Source of the DNA: Poseidonibacter parvus
Lineage (GTDB): Bacteria > Campylobacterota > Campylobacteria > Campylobacterales > Arcobacteraceae
NCBI RefSeq assembly: GCF_001956695.1
Contig: NZ_CP019070.1
Location: 1,364,001-1,428,000 of the forward strand
Direction of reading: 5' to 3'
Length of the DNA stretch: 64,000 nucleotides
Positions within the stretch are counted from its first letter, which is position 1; each line of letters starts with the position of its first letter. The position numbers and the translations under genes are program-made. The notes beneath the pieces are model-generated. The model worked only from the letters and a program-made list of their open reading frames with translations. It was not told the origin of the DNA and ran no database searches. This document shows positions 53,235 to 60,935 of this stretch, piece by piece.

Positions 53235-55349
53235 ATGATTGAAGAGATTTTAAAAAGAGATGGTTCAAAGCAAAAATTTGAAGCATATAAAATAGAAGAT
53301 GTAATAAAAAATGCATTTAAAAGTGTTAATATTGTTTACTCACAAGCAGTTTTTTTTAATGTTATTGAGTTAATTAAACAAAAAAGAGTCGTAGCAGTTG
53401 AAGATATTCAAGATATTATTGAAAAAGAGTTATATAAAGCTAGATATTTTGAAGTAATGAAATCTTTTATTGTTTATAGACATTTACATAAAATACAAAG
53501 AGAACAAGTTTTACAACTTGAAACAGATACTACATATATAAATTCAAGTCAAACTATACAAGAGTATATAAATGGTTCTGACTGGCGTATTAAAGCCAAT
53601 TCAAATACTGGATATTCACATGCGGGACTTATAAATAATAGTGCAGGAAAAGTTATTGCAAACTATTGGCTTGATAAAGTTTATTCAAAAGAAGAAGGAT
53701 ATGCACATAGAAATGCTGATTATCATATACATGATTTGGATTGTTTAAGTGGTTATTGTGCGGGTTGGTCTTTAAGGGTTTTACTTGATGAAGGTTTTAA
53801 TGGTGTTAGAGGTAGAGTTGAAAGTTCTGCTCCAAAGCATTTTAGAGAAGCTTTAGGACAAATGGCAAACTTTTTGGGAATATTACAAAGTGAATGGGCA
53901 GGAGCTCAAGCTTTTTCTTCTTTTGATACTTATTTAGCACCTTATGTTTTTAAAGATAAACTCTCATACAGTGAAATAAAAAAAGCTGTTAGATCATTTA
54001 TTTATAATTTAAATGTTCCAGCACGTTGGGGACAAAGCCCTTTTACAAATATTACAATTGATTGGACAGTTCCACAAGATTTAAAAGATCAAATTCCTAC
54101 TTCAAATCAAGAACATCTATTAAAAGATGTTAAAGATGATGAACTATTAGAAGCAATTAAACAAAAAGGCTACTCTACTTTTGAGCAATTAACATACAAA
54201 GATTTTCAAAAAGAGATGAATCTTATTAACAAAGCTTATTATGAAGTAATGACTCAAGGTGATAAAACAGGTCAACCTTTTACTTTCCCAATTCCAACAG
54301 TAAATATTACAGAAGATTTTGATTGGTATGGTGAAAATACTGATATATTATTTGAAAACACTGCAAAAATAGGGTCTTCATATTTTCAGAATTTTATTGG
54401 AAGTCAATATATAAAAGATGAAAATGGAAAACTAATACCAAATGATAAGGCATATAAACCAGGTCATGTAAGATCAATGTGTTGCAGATTACAGCTTGAC
54501 TTAAGAGAGTTACTAAAACGTGGTGGTGGTCTTTTTGGAAGTGCTGAAATGACAGGAAGTATTGGTGTTGTAACTATAAATATGGCTAGACTTGGCTTTT
54601 TATATAAGCAAGATATTAATGGTTTATTAAAAAGATTAGAAGAGTTAATGTTTTTAGCTAAATCAACACTAGAGAAAAAAAGAGTATTTGTTCAAGATAT
54701 GTATGATAGAGGACTTTTCCCTTATACACAAAGATATCTACCTGGCTTTAATAATCATTTCTCAACAATTGGTGTAAATGGTATGAATGAGATGATTAAA
54801 AACTACTTTGAAAATGACACTGATTTATCAAGTGAACTTGGAAATACTTTTTGTAGTGAAATTTTAGATTTTATGAGAGATAAAATGATTGAGTTTCAAG
54901 AAGAAACTGGAAATCTTTATAATCTTGAAGCAACACCTGCTGAAGGGACTACTTATAGGTTCGCAAAAGAAGATAAAAAAAGATATGAAAATATTATTCA
55001 AGCAGGTAGCGAAGATAATATTTATTATACAAATTCATCACAATTACCAGTAGATTTTACTGATGATCCTTTTGAAGCCTTAAGCTTACAAGATGAACTA
55101 CAGTGTAAATACACAGGAGGAACAGTTTTACATCTTTATATGAATGAAAAATTGTCTTCAATAGATGCTTGTAGAAAATTTGTAAAAAATACAATTTCTA
55201 ATTTTAAATTACCATATATAACAGTTACACCGCTATTTTCAGTATGTGAAAAACATGGTTACTTAAATGGAGAACATGAATTTTGCCCAAAATGTGATGA
55301 AGAAATCTTAGCAAAGGAGAAAAGTAATGAACAAACAAGAAGTGCTTGA
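53235..55349 (+). CDS. nrdD: Anaerobic ribonucleoside-triphosphate reductase, catalytic chain lacking the glycyl-radical segment
   Basis: This is class III ribonucleotide reductase, which reduces ribonucleotides to deoxyribonucleotides without oxygen. The 704-residue chain has an N-terminal ATP-cone (~1-90, KRDGSKQKFEAYKIEDV), the (beta/alpha)10 barrel with catalytic-Cys regions HDLDCLSGYCAGWS and RSMCCRLQLD, and a C-terminal zinc site (CEKHG...CPKC). It stops 17 residues after CPKC, before the RVxGY glycyl-radical loop that normally ends the protein. That segment is in the overlapping ORF at 55327. The start has AAGGA at 53223. It is followed by the small radical ORF and nrdG in one operon. 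Confidence 0.95.
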   Translation: MIEEILKRDGSKQKFEAYKIEDVIKNAFKSVNIVYSQAVFFNVIELIKQKRVVAVEDIQDIIEKELYKARYFEVMKSFIVYRHLHKIQREQVLQLETDTTYINSSQTIQEYINGSDWRIKANSNTGYSHAGLINNSAGKVIANYWLDKVYSKEEGYAHRNADYHIHDLDCLSGYCAGWSLRVLLDEGFNGVRGRVESSAPKHFREALGQMANFLGILQSEWAGAQAFSSFDTYLAPYVFKDKLSYSEIKKAVRSFIYNLNVPARWGQSPFTNITIDWTVPQDLKDQIPTSNQEHLLKDVKDDELLEAIKQKGYSTFEQLTYKDFQKEMNLINKAYYEVMTQGDKTGQPFTFPIPTVNITEDFDWYGENTDILFENTAKIGSSYFQNFIGSQYIKDENGKLIPNDKAYKPGHVRSMCCRLQLDLRELLKRGGGLFGSAEMTGSIGVVTINMARLGFLYKQDINGLLKRLEELMFLAKSTLEKKRVFVQDMYDRGLFPYTQRYLPGFNNHFSTIGVNGMNEMIKNYFENDTDLSSELGNTFCSEILDFMRDKMIEFQEETGNLYNLEATPAEGTTYRFAKEDKKRYENIIQAGSEDNIYYTNSSQLPVDFTDDPFEALSLQDELQCKYTGGTVLHLYMNEKLSSIDACRKFVKNTISNFKLPYITVTPLFSVCEKHGYLNGEHEFCPKCDEEILAKEKSNEQTRSA

Positions 55350-55491
55350 TGCAAATGAAAATAAAAGAACAAGATGTATGGTTTATACAAGAGTTATGGG
55401 TTATCACAGACCTGTTGAGAGTTTTAATATTGGAAAAAAAGCTGAACATAAACAAAGAGTAAAATTTGTTGAATCAAAGAATTGTTTATAA
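55327..55491 (+). CDS. nrdD: Separate glycyl-radical domain of NrdD (54 aa)
   Basis: This ORF lies in another frame than the catalytic chain and overlaps its last 23 bases. The product includes RTRCMVYTRVMGYHRP followed by VESFNIGKKAEHKQRVKF. That is the C-terminal glycyl-radical loop (R-V-x-G-Y, Gly at residue 25) and the closing segment of class III reductases. The ATG has a strong AAAGGAGA 7 bases upstream, inside the nrdD coding end, so this is designed initiation rather than a simple frameshift remnant. The peptide presumably assembles with the large chain and receives the radical from NrdG. A C at residue 17 precedes the loop. nrdG overlaps its 3' end. Confidence 0.9.
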   Translation: MNKQEVLDANENKRTRCMVYTRVMGYHRPVESFNIGKKAEHKQRVKFVESKNCL

Positions 55492-56146
55492 TCTAACTAA
55501 GTTTACAACAACTGATTACGTAGGACACTTGTCTTGCGTAATTTGGTTTATAAAGTGTAACTTTAGATGTGAGTATTGCTATAACGATGATTTAGTTTAC
55601 TCTAAAACTGGTAACTACTCATTAGATGAATGCTTAGAGTTTTTAAAAACTAGAGTAGGGTTATTAGATGCAGTTGTATTATCAGGTGGTGAAGCTAGTA
55701 TTCATAATTTAGTTGATTTTTGTATTGAGCTTAAAAAGCTTGGCTTTAAAATTAAACTAGATACAAATGGAACAAACCCAAAACAAATAAAAAAATTAAT
55801 TTCTTTAAATTTGATTGATTATATGGCCATTGATTTTAAAGCAACAAAAGAAAAGTTTTATGAAATTACTAAAACTAATATGTATGATGAATATATAAAA
55901 ACTATAAAATATTTAATAAAAATTAACTTTGATTTTGAAATTAGAACGACGGTCCATTCACAACTTTTAAACAGTGATGATATAAATGAGATGATTACTG
56001 TATTAGAAAATATTGGATATAAAAATACTTATTATTTACAAAACTTTTTACAAACCCCTACAAATATAGGAGATATTAAAGAAGAAAGTATATTTAATAA
56101 AGATGATATTAAATCAAATACTTTAAATATTACTTGGAGAAATTAA
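55466..56146 (+). CDS. nrdG: Anaerobic ribonucleotide reductase activase NrdG (radical SAM)
   Basis: The 226-residue radical-SAM protein has the cluster motif CNFRCEYC, followed by VVLSGGEASIH and KLDTNGTNP. It creates the glycyl radical on NrdD. The start is a TTG at 55466 (or the next codon, also TTG) inside the end of the 54-residue radical-domain ORF, so translation is probably coupled to it. There is no ATG before the cluster motif. Its 3' end overlaps the convergent response-regulator gene by 24 bases. Confidence 0.93.
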   Translation: MLNQRIVYNLTKFTTTDYVGHLSCVIWFIKCNFRCEYCYNDDLVYSKTGNYSLDECLEFLKTRVGLLDAVVLSGGEASIHNLVDFCIELKKLGFKIKLDTNGTNPKQIKKLISLNLIDYMAIDFKATKEKFYEITKTNMYDEYIKTIKYLIKINFDFEIRTTVHSQLLNSDDINEMITVLENIGYKNTYYLQNFLQTPTNIGDIKEESIFNKDDIKSNTLNITWRN

Positions 56147-56809
56147 ATAACCCTGACCAGAAGCATTTTGTATTAAGTCTCTTGAAGTTTTTAGTCTTAA
56201 TCTTTTTATAAAGGTTCTAAGCCTTTCATCATTTACTTCTTCTTCCCAAATCGTTTCTTTTATTGTTGAAGCTTCTACAACTTCATTTTGATGTTTTAAT
56301 AATAAGTAAAAAAACTCTTTTTCTCTTTTCGTTAAACTTATCAATACCCCGTCCTTATACAATGTAGTGGAATTATTATCAAAAACAAAACCATCTTTTA
56401 ATTTAACTTTTCTTCGTTTATTTAATGTTGGTGCAATTTTATTAATATGCTCTAATACCTCATCAGGATCAAAAGGCTTTATAAAATATTTATTTATTCC
56501 TATATCAATAGCTTTTAGCAGTTTTTCTTTATCTGAATGTGCACTTAGAACAATAATTGGAGTTAATTCATCTATTTCTTTTATTAAAATAGTCATTTCT
56601 AAGCCATCAGTTATTGGCATCATAATATCTGTTATTACAATATCAGGTTTATTTGTCTTAAATCTTTTTAAACCCTCTTGCGCGTCTTTTGCAATAAATA
56701 CTTTATGAAAGTAATCATTTAATGCATCTTTTAATAAACTTGCAATTTTAACTTCATCTTCAACAATTAGTATTTTTAGTGTTTTTAATAAGTTTAAATT
56801 CATTTTCAA
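56123..56809 (-). CDS. OmpR-type response regulator
   Basis: The 228-residue protein has a receiver (LKILIVEDEVKIASLL, phosphoacceptor DIVITDIMMPITDG, Lys in YFIKPFDP) and a C-terminal winged-helix (LTKREKEFFYLLLKH, RLRTFIKRLRLK, ASGQGYLI). All catalytic receiver residues are present. It follows the PAS kinase gene by 11 bases on the same strand, so the two form a two-component system. The targets are unknown. Confidence 0.9.
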   Translation of the reverse strand: MKMNLNLLKTLKILIVEDEVKIASLLKDALNDYFHKVFIAKDAQEGLKRFKTNKPDIVITDIMMPITDGLEMTILIKEIDELTPIIVLSAHSDKEKLLKAIDIGINKYFIKPFDPDEVLEHINKIAPTLNKRRKVKLKDGFVFDNNSTTLYKDGVLISLTKREKEFFYLLLKHQNEVVEASTIKETIWEEEVNDERLRTFIKRLRLKTSRDLIQNASGQGYLISPSNI

Positions 56810-56820
56810 ATTATCTTACT

Positions 56821-57906
56821 TTAATTATTTGGTATTAAAATACTAAATTTTGAACCATCTTTAATATTTTTATGTTCTATTCTTCCATTTAAACTTTTTT
56901 CAATAATCATCTTTGACATAAAAAGTCCTAACCCTATACCTTGTGATTTATGTTTACTAGTAAAATAAGGTTCGAATATTTTATCAATAGATTCTTTATT
57001 TATTCCTAAAGCATTATCTTCTACATAAATACAAGCATAATTTATATTATCAATAATTTCATCTTTTAAAACTATACTGATTTTTTTATTTATAATGTTA
57101 TTAACAATAAATGCATCTTTTGCATTTTGAATTAGGTTTATGATAACTTGAACTAACTCATTTGATACCCCTAAAGCTTTACAATCTTCAAAAATAGTAA
57201 TCTTAATATCAATTTGCTCTTGTATTATTACCTTATTTAATATATTTACAGCTTCGTTTATTGCATCTTTTATTATAAAAATTTCTTTATCTTTTTTAGG
57301 ATTGAAAAAATTTGTAAAATCTTCTATTGTATTAGACATATTTTTTATTAAAGTAATGCTATCTTTGTAAAGCAAATCAACTTTTTGTTCATCTTTTTTT
57401 AATGATGCTTTTTTCATATTGTATAAAGTAAGATTTAACTCAGTTAAAGGTTGTCTCCATTGATGTGCTATATTTGCAATCATTTGACCAAGTGAAGCCA
57501 TTCTTGATTGCATAAAGAGAATTTTCTGTTTTTCTTCTAAATCTTTTTGAAGTTGTTTTTCTTTTGTAACATCATATCTTATTGCTATAAACTCTTTTAT
57601 ATTTGCTTCATCATCTAAAATAGGAGTAATTGTAGTATTTAAATAAACAGTGTTGCCATTTTTACAAAGATTTTTAACAGTTGCCTTGTAAGATTGCTTT
57701 GAAAGTATTGTTTTCCATAATGCTTCAAAATCTGAACAGAGTGCATCTGGATGTCTTACTATATTATGGTTTTGACCTAGAAGTTCATCTCTTGTATATC
57801 CGCAGATTTTACAAAACTCATCATTTACAAAAGTGATAATTCCGTTAATATCAGTTTTTGATACTATATTTGAATTTTCAATTGCGTCTTGATAAGTATT
57901 GCTCAT
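56821..57906 (-). CDS. PAS-domain sensor histidine kinase, partner of the regulator at 56123
   Basis: The 361-residue soluble kinase has one PAS domain (~1-120, with FCKICGYTRDELLGQNHNIV and KNGNTVYLNTTITPI in order). A coiled linker and a kinase core follow, with H-box [19 protein letters not shown]-box LIQNAKDAF and G-boxes EDNALGI and QGIGLGLFM. The second G-box reads GIGLGL. There is no TM segment, so the signal is cytoplasmic, possibly redox. It is upstream of its response regulator and 9 bases downstream of hemB. Confidence 0.88.
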   Translation of the reverse strand: MSNTYQDAIENSNIVSKTDINGIITFVNDEFCKICGYTRDELLGQNHNIVRHPDALCSDFEALWKTILSKQSYKATVKNLCKNGNTVYLNTTITPILDDEANIKEFIAIRYDVTKEKQLQKDLEEKQKILFMQSRMASLGQMIANIAHQWRQPLTELNLTLYNMKKASLKKDEQKVDLLYKDSITLIKNMSNTIEDFTNFFNPKKDKEIFIIKDAINEAVNILNKVIIQEQIDIKITIFEDCKALGVSNELVQVIINLIQNAKDAFIVNNIINKKISIVLKDEIIDNINYACIYVEDNALGINKESIDKIFEPYFTSKHKSQGIGLGLFMSKMIIEKSLNGRIEHKNIKDGSKFSILIPNN

Positions 57907-57915
57907 TTTATTTAA

Positions 57916-58890
57916 CTATGCTTTTTTCATTAACTCACAAGCTTCTTTAGCATGGTAAGTTATGATTATATTTGCTCCAGCTCTTTTAAAGCCCATTAGA
58001 GTTTCCATCATAACTCTTTCATAATCAATTAAACCTGCTGCTCCTGCATTTTTAAGCATTGCATACTCTCCACTTACGTTATATACACATAATGGTAATT
58101 TTGTTTCATTTCTAATATCTCTAATTACATCTAAAAATGCAAGGGCTGGTTTAACCATTAAGATATCAGCACCTTCTTTTTCATCTTGTAATGATTCTTC
58201 AATAGCTTCAAGTCTATTTGCTGGATTCATTTGATAAGTTCTTCTATCTCCAAAAGATGGTGTTGATTCAGCAACATCTCTAAATGGTCCATAATAACCA
58301 CTTGCAAATTTAGTTGAATAAGCCATAATAGGTAAGTTTTCATATCCATTCTCATCTAATGCAGTTCTAAGTGTTGTGATAATTCCATCCATCATTCCTG
58401 AAGGTGCAATCATATCAGCACCTGCTTTTGCATGTACTATTGCTTGTTGAGCTGAAATTTCTAATGTTTTATCATTATCAACTGTTTGTGTTTTAGGATC
58501 TAGTATTCCACAATGTCCATGGTCTGTATATTCACAAAAACATAAATCAGTTACAACAAACATTTGAGGGAACTTTTCTTTTATAGCTCTTATTGTTCTA
58601 GAAATAATACTTTCATTACATAAACACTCACTTCCTACTGAATCTTTTACATCAGGAATTGCAAAAAGGATAATTGATTTTAAATCAATACTAATTAAGT
58701 ACTCACACTCTTTTAGTATTTCATCAATACTCATTTGAAATACTCCAGGCATTGAAGATACTTCATTTTTAATGCCAACTCCTTCGCGTACAAACAGTGG
58801 ATATATAAAGTCATCTGGTGTAACTGTAGTTTCTTGCACTAGATTTCTTAAAGTTTCATTTATTCTTAGTCTTCTAAATCGTTTAAACAT
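57916..58890 (-). CDS. hemB: Delta-aminolevulinic acid dehydratase HemB (porphobilinogen synthase)
   Basis: The 324-residue enzyme condenses two ALA molecules to porphobilinogen. The active-site lysines are in AYSTKFASGYYGPF and MVKPALAFLD. The metal region DLCFCEYTDHGHCGI is the Cys-rich zinc type. AGAGGTAAATAG precedes the ATG. It is divergent from ribA through a palindromic promoter and probably starts an operon with the PAS kinase and response regulator. Confidence 0.95.
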   Translation of the reverse strand: MFKRFRRLRINETLRNLVQETTVTPDDFIYPLFVREGVGIKNEVSSMPGVFQMSIDEILKECEYLISIDLKSIILFAIPDVKDSVGSECLCNESIISRTIRAIKEKFPQMFVVTDLCFCEYTDHGHCGILDPKTQTVDNDKTLEISAQQAIVHAKAGADMIAPSGMMDGIITTLRTALDENGYENLPIMAYSTKFASGYYGPFRDVAESTPSFGDRRTYQMNPANRLEAIEESLQDEKEGADILMVKPALAFLDVIRDIRNETKLPLCVYNVSGEYAMLKNAGAAGLIDYERVMMETLMGFKRAGANIIITYHAKEACELMKKA

Positions 58891-58907
58891 TCTATTTACC
58901 TCTTTTG

Positions 58908-58929
58908 GTTATAATCTGCGAATTATAAC
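58908..58929. promoter_or_regulatory. Palindromic bidirectional promoter between hemB and ribA
   Basis: GTTATAAT (58908-58915), six bases (CTGCGA), then ATTATAAC (58922-58929). Each arm gives a perfect TATAAT, one on each strand. The plus -10 (58910-58915) would start transcripts toward ribA near 58922 and the minus -10 (58927-58922) toward hemB near 58915. The two promoters therefore interlock around a GC-rich centre. Confidence 0.6.
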
Positions 58930-58949
58930 AATAATAAGGTTTAAAGACA

Positions 58950-59525
58950 ATGAATATAATACAATCAAATATTGCAAACCTGCCTACAAAACATGGAAAT
59001 TTTAGAATAAAAGCTTATACACAGGACAATCAAGAACATTTAGCAATTATGAGTGAGGATTTTGAAAATATACAAATACCTTATGTACGAGTTCACTCAG
59101 AATGCTTAACAGGTGATGCACTAGGAAGTTTAAAGTGTGATTGCCAGAATCAATTAAATTTATCATTAGATTTTATAGGGGAAAATGGTGGTTTAGTAAT
59201 ATACCATAGACAAGAAGGAAGAAACATAGGCTTACTAAATAAAGTGAATGCTTATTGTTTACAAGATAAAGGTAGAAATACTATAGAAGCTAACTTAGAG
59301 TTAGGCTTTAAAGAAGATGAGAGAAATTATAAAATAGTAAAACATATTTTTAATGATTTAAATATCAAAAAAATTAAACTAATTACTAATAACCCTCATA
59401 AAATAGAATATATAAAAAGTATTGGGGTTGAAATAGTTGAAAGAATTCCTGCTATTACAGAGGTTAATAAACACAATATTGATTACCTAAATACAAAAAA
59501 AGATCAAATGGGGCATATGCTGTAA
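58950..59525 (+). CDS. ribA: GTP cyclohydrolase II RibA
   Basis: The 191-residue enzyme opens GTP to start riboflavin synthesis. Zinc cysteines are in SECLTGDALGSLKCDCQNQL, and the GTP site is YHRQEGRNIGLLNK with the following DLRxYGxGAQ-type region replaced by NNPHKIEYI, as in the alpha/Campylobacter type. It is a single-domain RibA without fused RibB. AAGG precedes the ATG. Its stop overlaps the rsmG start by one base (TAATG). Confidence 0.92.
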   Translation: MNIIQSNIANLPTKHGNFRIKAYTQDNQEHLAIMSEDFENIQIPYVRVHSECLTGDALGSLKCDCQNQLNLSLDFIGENGGLVIYHRQEGRNIGLLNKVNAYCLQDKGRNTIEANLELGFKEDERNYKIVKHIFNDLNIKKIKLITNNPHKIEYIKSIGVEIVERIPAITEVNKHNIDYLNTKKDQMGHML

Positions 59526-60112
59526 TGAACTTACAAGAACTTTTAGAACAAAACGATTTTAGTTTTGATAGTAAATTTTACAAAGATTGTAATATCTTTG
59601 TAGGATTATTACAACAATGGGGTAAAGTTCATAATTTAAGTGGACGATTAAGTACTGAAGATATTAATGAAAATATTTTAGATTCGATATATCCTTTAAA
59701 ATTTATTGCAGAATATAAAAGCTTTGCAGATATAGGAACAGGGGCTGGTTATCCTGGACTTTTACTAGCTATTGCAAATAGAGACTGTAAAGCTTATTTA
59801 ATAGAACCAAGAGTTAAGAGAGTTGCATTTCTAAATTTTGTAAAAGCTTCTTTAAAACTTGATAATCTAACTGTAATTTGTGATAGAGTTGAGAAGGTAG
59901 AAGATTTAAAAGTAGATTTGATTACTTCAAGAGCTGTTACAAATACAGCACTTTTATTAGATATTACAAAAAATATTATTAACGAGAATCCTTCATATTT
60001 ATTTTATAAAGGTAGCATGTTAAACGAAGAATTAGAAGTAGCAAAAGTTAATCAAAATTATAAAATAGTCAATAGAAATGATAGAAACTATTTATATATA
60101 AAAGGTAAGTAA
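59525..60112 (+). CDS. rsmG: 16S rRNA G527 N7-methyltransferase RsmG
   Basis: The 195-residue protein is GidB/RsmG, which methylates 16S rRNA G527. Motifs are WGKVHNLSGR, DSIYPLKF, the SAM motif FADIGTGAGYPGLLLAI and LIEPRVKRVAFL. The ending is LITSRAVTNTALLLD. Its start and stop both overlap neighbours by one base (ribA before, PP0621-like gene after), so translation is coupled. Confidence 0.94.
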   Translation: MNLQELLEQNDFSFDSKFYKDCNIFVGLLQQWGKVHNLSGRLSTEDINENILDSIYPLKFIAEYKSFADIGTGAGYPGLLLAIANRDCKAYLIEPRVKRVAFLNFVKASLKLDNLTVICDRVEKVEDLKVDLITSRAVTNTALLLDITKNIINENPSYLFYKGSMLNEELEVAKVNQNYKIVNRNDRNYLYIKGK

Positions 60113-60330
60113 TGATTTTAAAAATATTAGCAATAGCGGCAGTTTTATTTTTAGTATATATAATCTTTTTTAAGAAGAACAGAGAAAAAGATATTATAAA
60201 AAAGAAAGATGTTAAATATGAAGATGAAATGGTTGAATGTCCAACATGTAAAACATATATTTCAACAAAAGAATCAATTGTAAGTAATGGAAAATATTAC
60301 TGTTCAAAAGATTGTTTAGCTAATAAATAG
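60112..60330 (+). CDS. Small membrane-anchored zinc-ribbon protein (PP0621-like)
   Basis: The 72-residue protein has an N-terminal TM segment (ILAIAAVLFLVYIIFF), a basic linker and a C-terminal zinc-binding part (VECPTCKTYISTKES, YYCSKDCLAN). This is the layout of the PP0621 family, which often sits near ribosome or cell-wall genes and has no known function. It overlaps rsmG by one base and is 8 bases before the next gene. Confidence 0.78.
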   Translation: MILKILAIAAVLFLVYIIFFKKNREKDIIKKKDVKYEDEMVECPTCKTYISTKESIVSNGKYYCSKDCLANK

Positions 60331-60338
60331 GAGTTTGT

Positions 60339-60710
60339 ATGATACTTATTGGGGATAAACTTATTCCATTTGATGATTTAGTAAACATTTCTTCTCTTGA
60401 AGAAATAAAAAACACTAAAGCAAATAGTATTATTTCATTTCGTTACAACGAAAATTTATTGACTTATTCATCGAAAAATGAACTTGATTTTGCAGTAGTA
60501 ATTAAATCAATTAAAGAAGCAATTTATGCAAACTGTTTAAATGCTAGGTATATAATTTGTCAAAAAGATTTAAGTAAAGATGTACAAAAAATAGCAGACA
60601 ATTATATGTTTGATTCTAAAGTATTAGCTATTATAGAATCTTGTGATGAAATAGAAGAAATAGCACAAAATGAAATAGATGGAATCATCTATAAAGAAAT
60701 AATAAAATAA
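60339..60710 (+). CDS. Conserved-looking hypothetical protein (123 aa)
   Basis: The 123-residue soluble protein has an alternating strand-helix pattern (MILIGDKLIPFDDL, SIISFRYN, FAVVIKSIKEAIYANC, YIICQKDLSKDVQKIADNY, VLAIIESCDEIEEIA) and no TM segment. I do not recognise the family. The order ribA-rsmG-PP0621-this gene suggests one transcript. AGGAG lies just before the ATG (TAGGAGTTTGTATG). Confidence 0.68.
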   Translation: MILIGDKLIPFDDLVNISSLEEIKNTKANSIISFRYNENLLTYSSKNELDFAVVIKSIKEAIYANCLNARYIICQKDLSKDVQKIADNYMFDSKVLAIIESCDEIEEIAQNEIDGIIYKEIIK

Positions 60711-60779
60711 GCAAATCTTAATAATTAAGAGATTTTTAGATAAAATGTCTGCTTTTATTAAGAAAATATTAGGATAAAT

Positions 60780-60935
60780 ATGAAAGATATATTAGATACA
60801 GTAATACTTATTATGTTTATAATTATGGTAGCAATGTTTATCATTAATTTTAATAGACAACAAATCAAGAAACATACAGATAAAGTTGAAGAAAACGAAA
60901 AAAGAAACAAACAGAAGGAAACTATAGATGAATAA
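60780..60935 (+). CDS. 51-residue single-TM protein overlapping glyS
   Basis: The ORF encodes a TM helix (VILIMFIIMVAMFIINF, residues ~8-24) followed by a highly charged tail rich in Lys, Glu and Asn. ATG at 60780 has AGGA upstream and a TAAAAT-like -10 at about 60741. Its last 8 bases overlap the start of glyS, so it may serve to couple translation. The function is unknown. Confidence 0.6.
   Translation: MKDILDTVILIMFIIMVAMFIINFNRQQIKKHTDKVEENEKRNKQKETIDE

Noticed and set aside
55327-55491. Simple frameshift or sequencing error at the end of nrdD
   Set aside because: Not fully excluded, but the downstream ORF has its own ATG and a strong, well-spaced ribosome site, which a random frameshift would not create.
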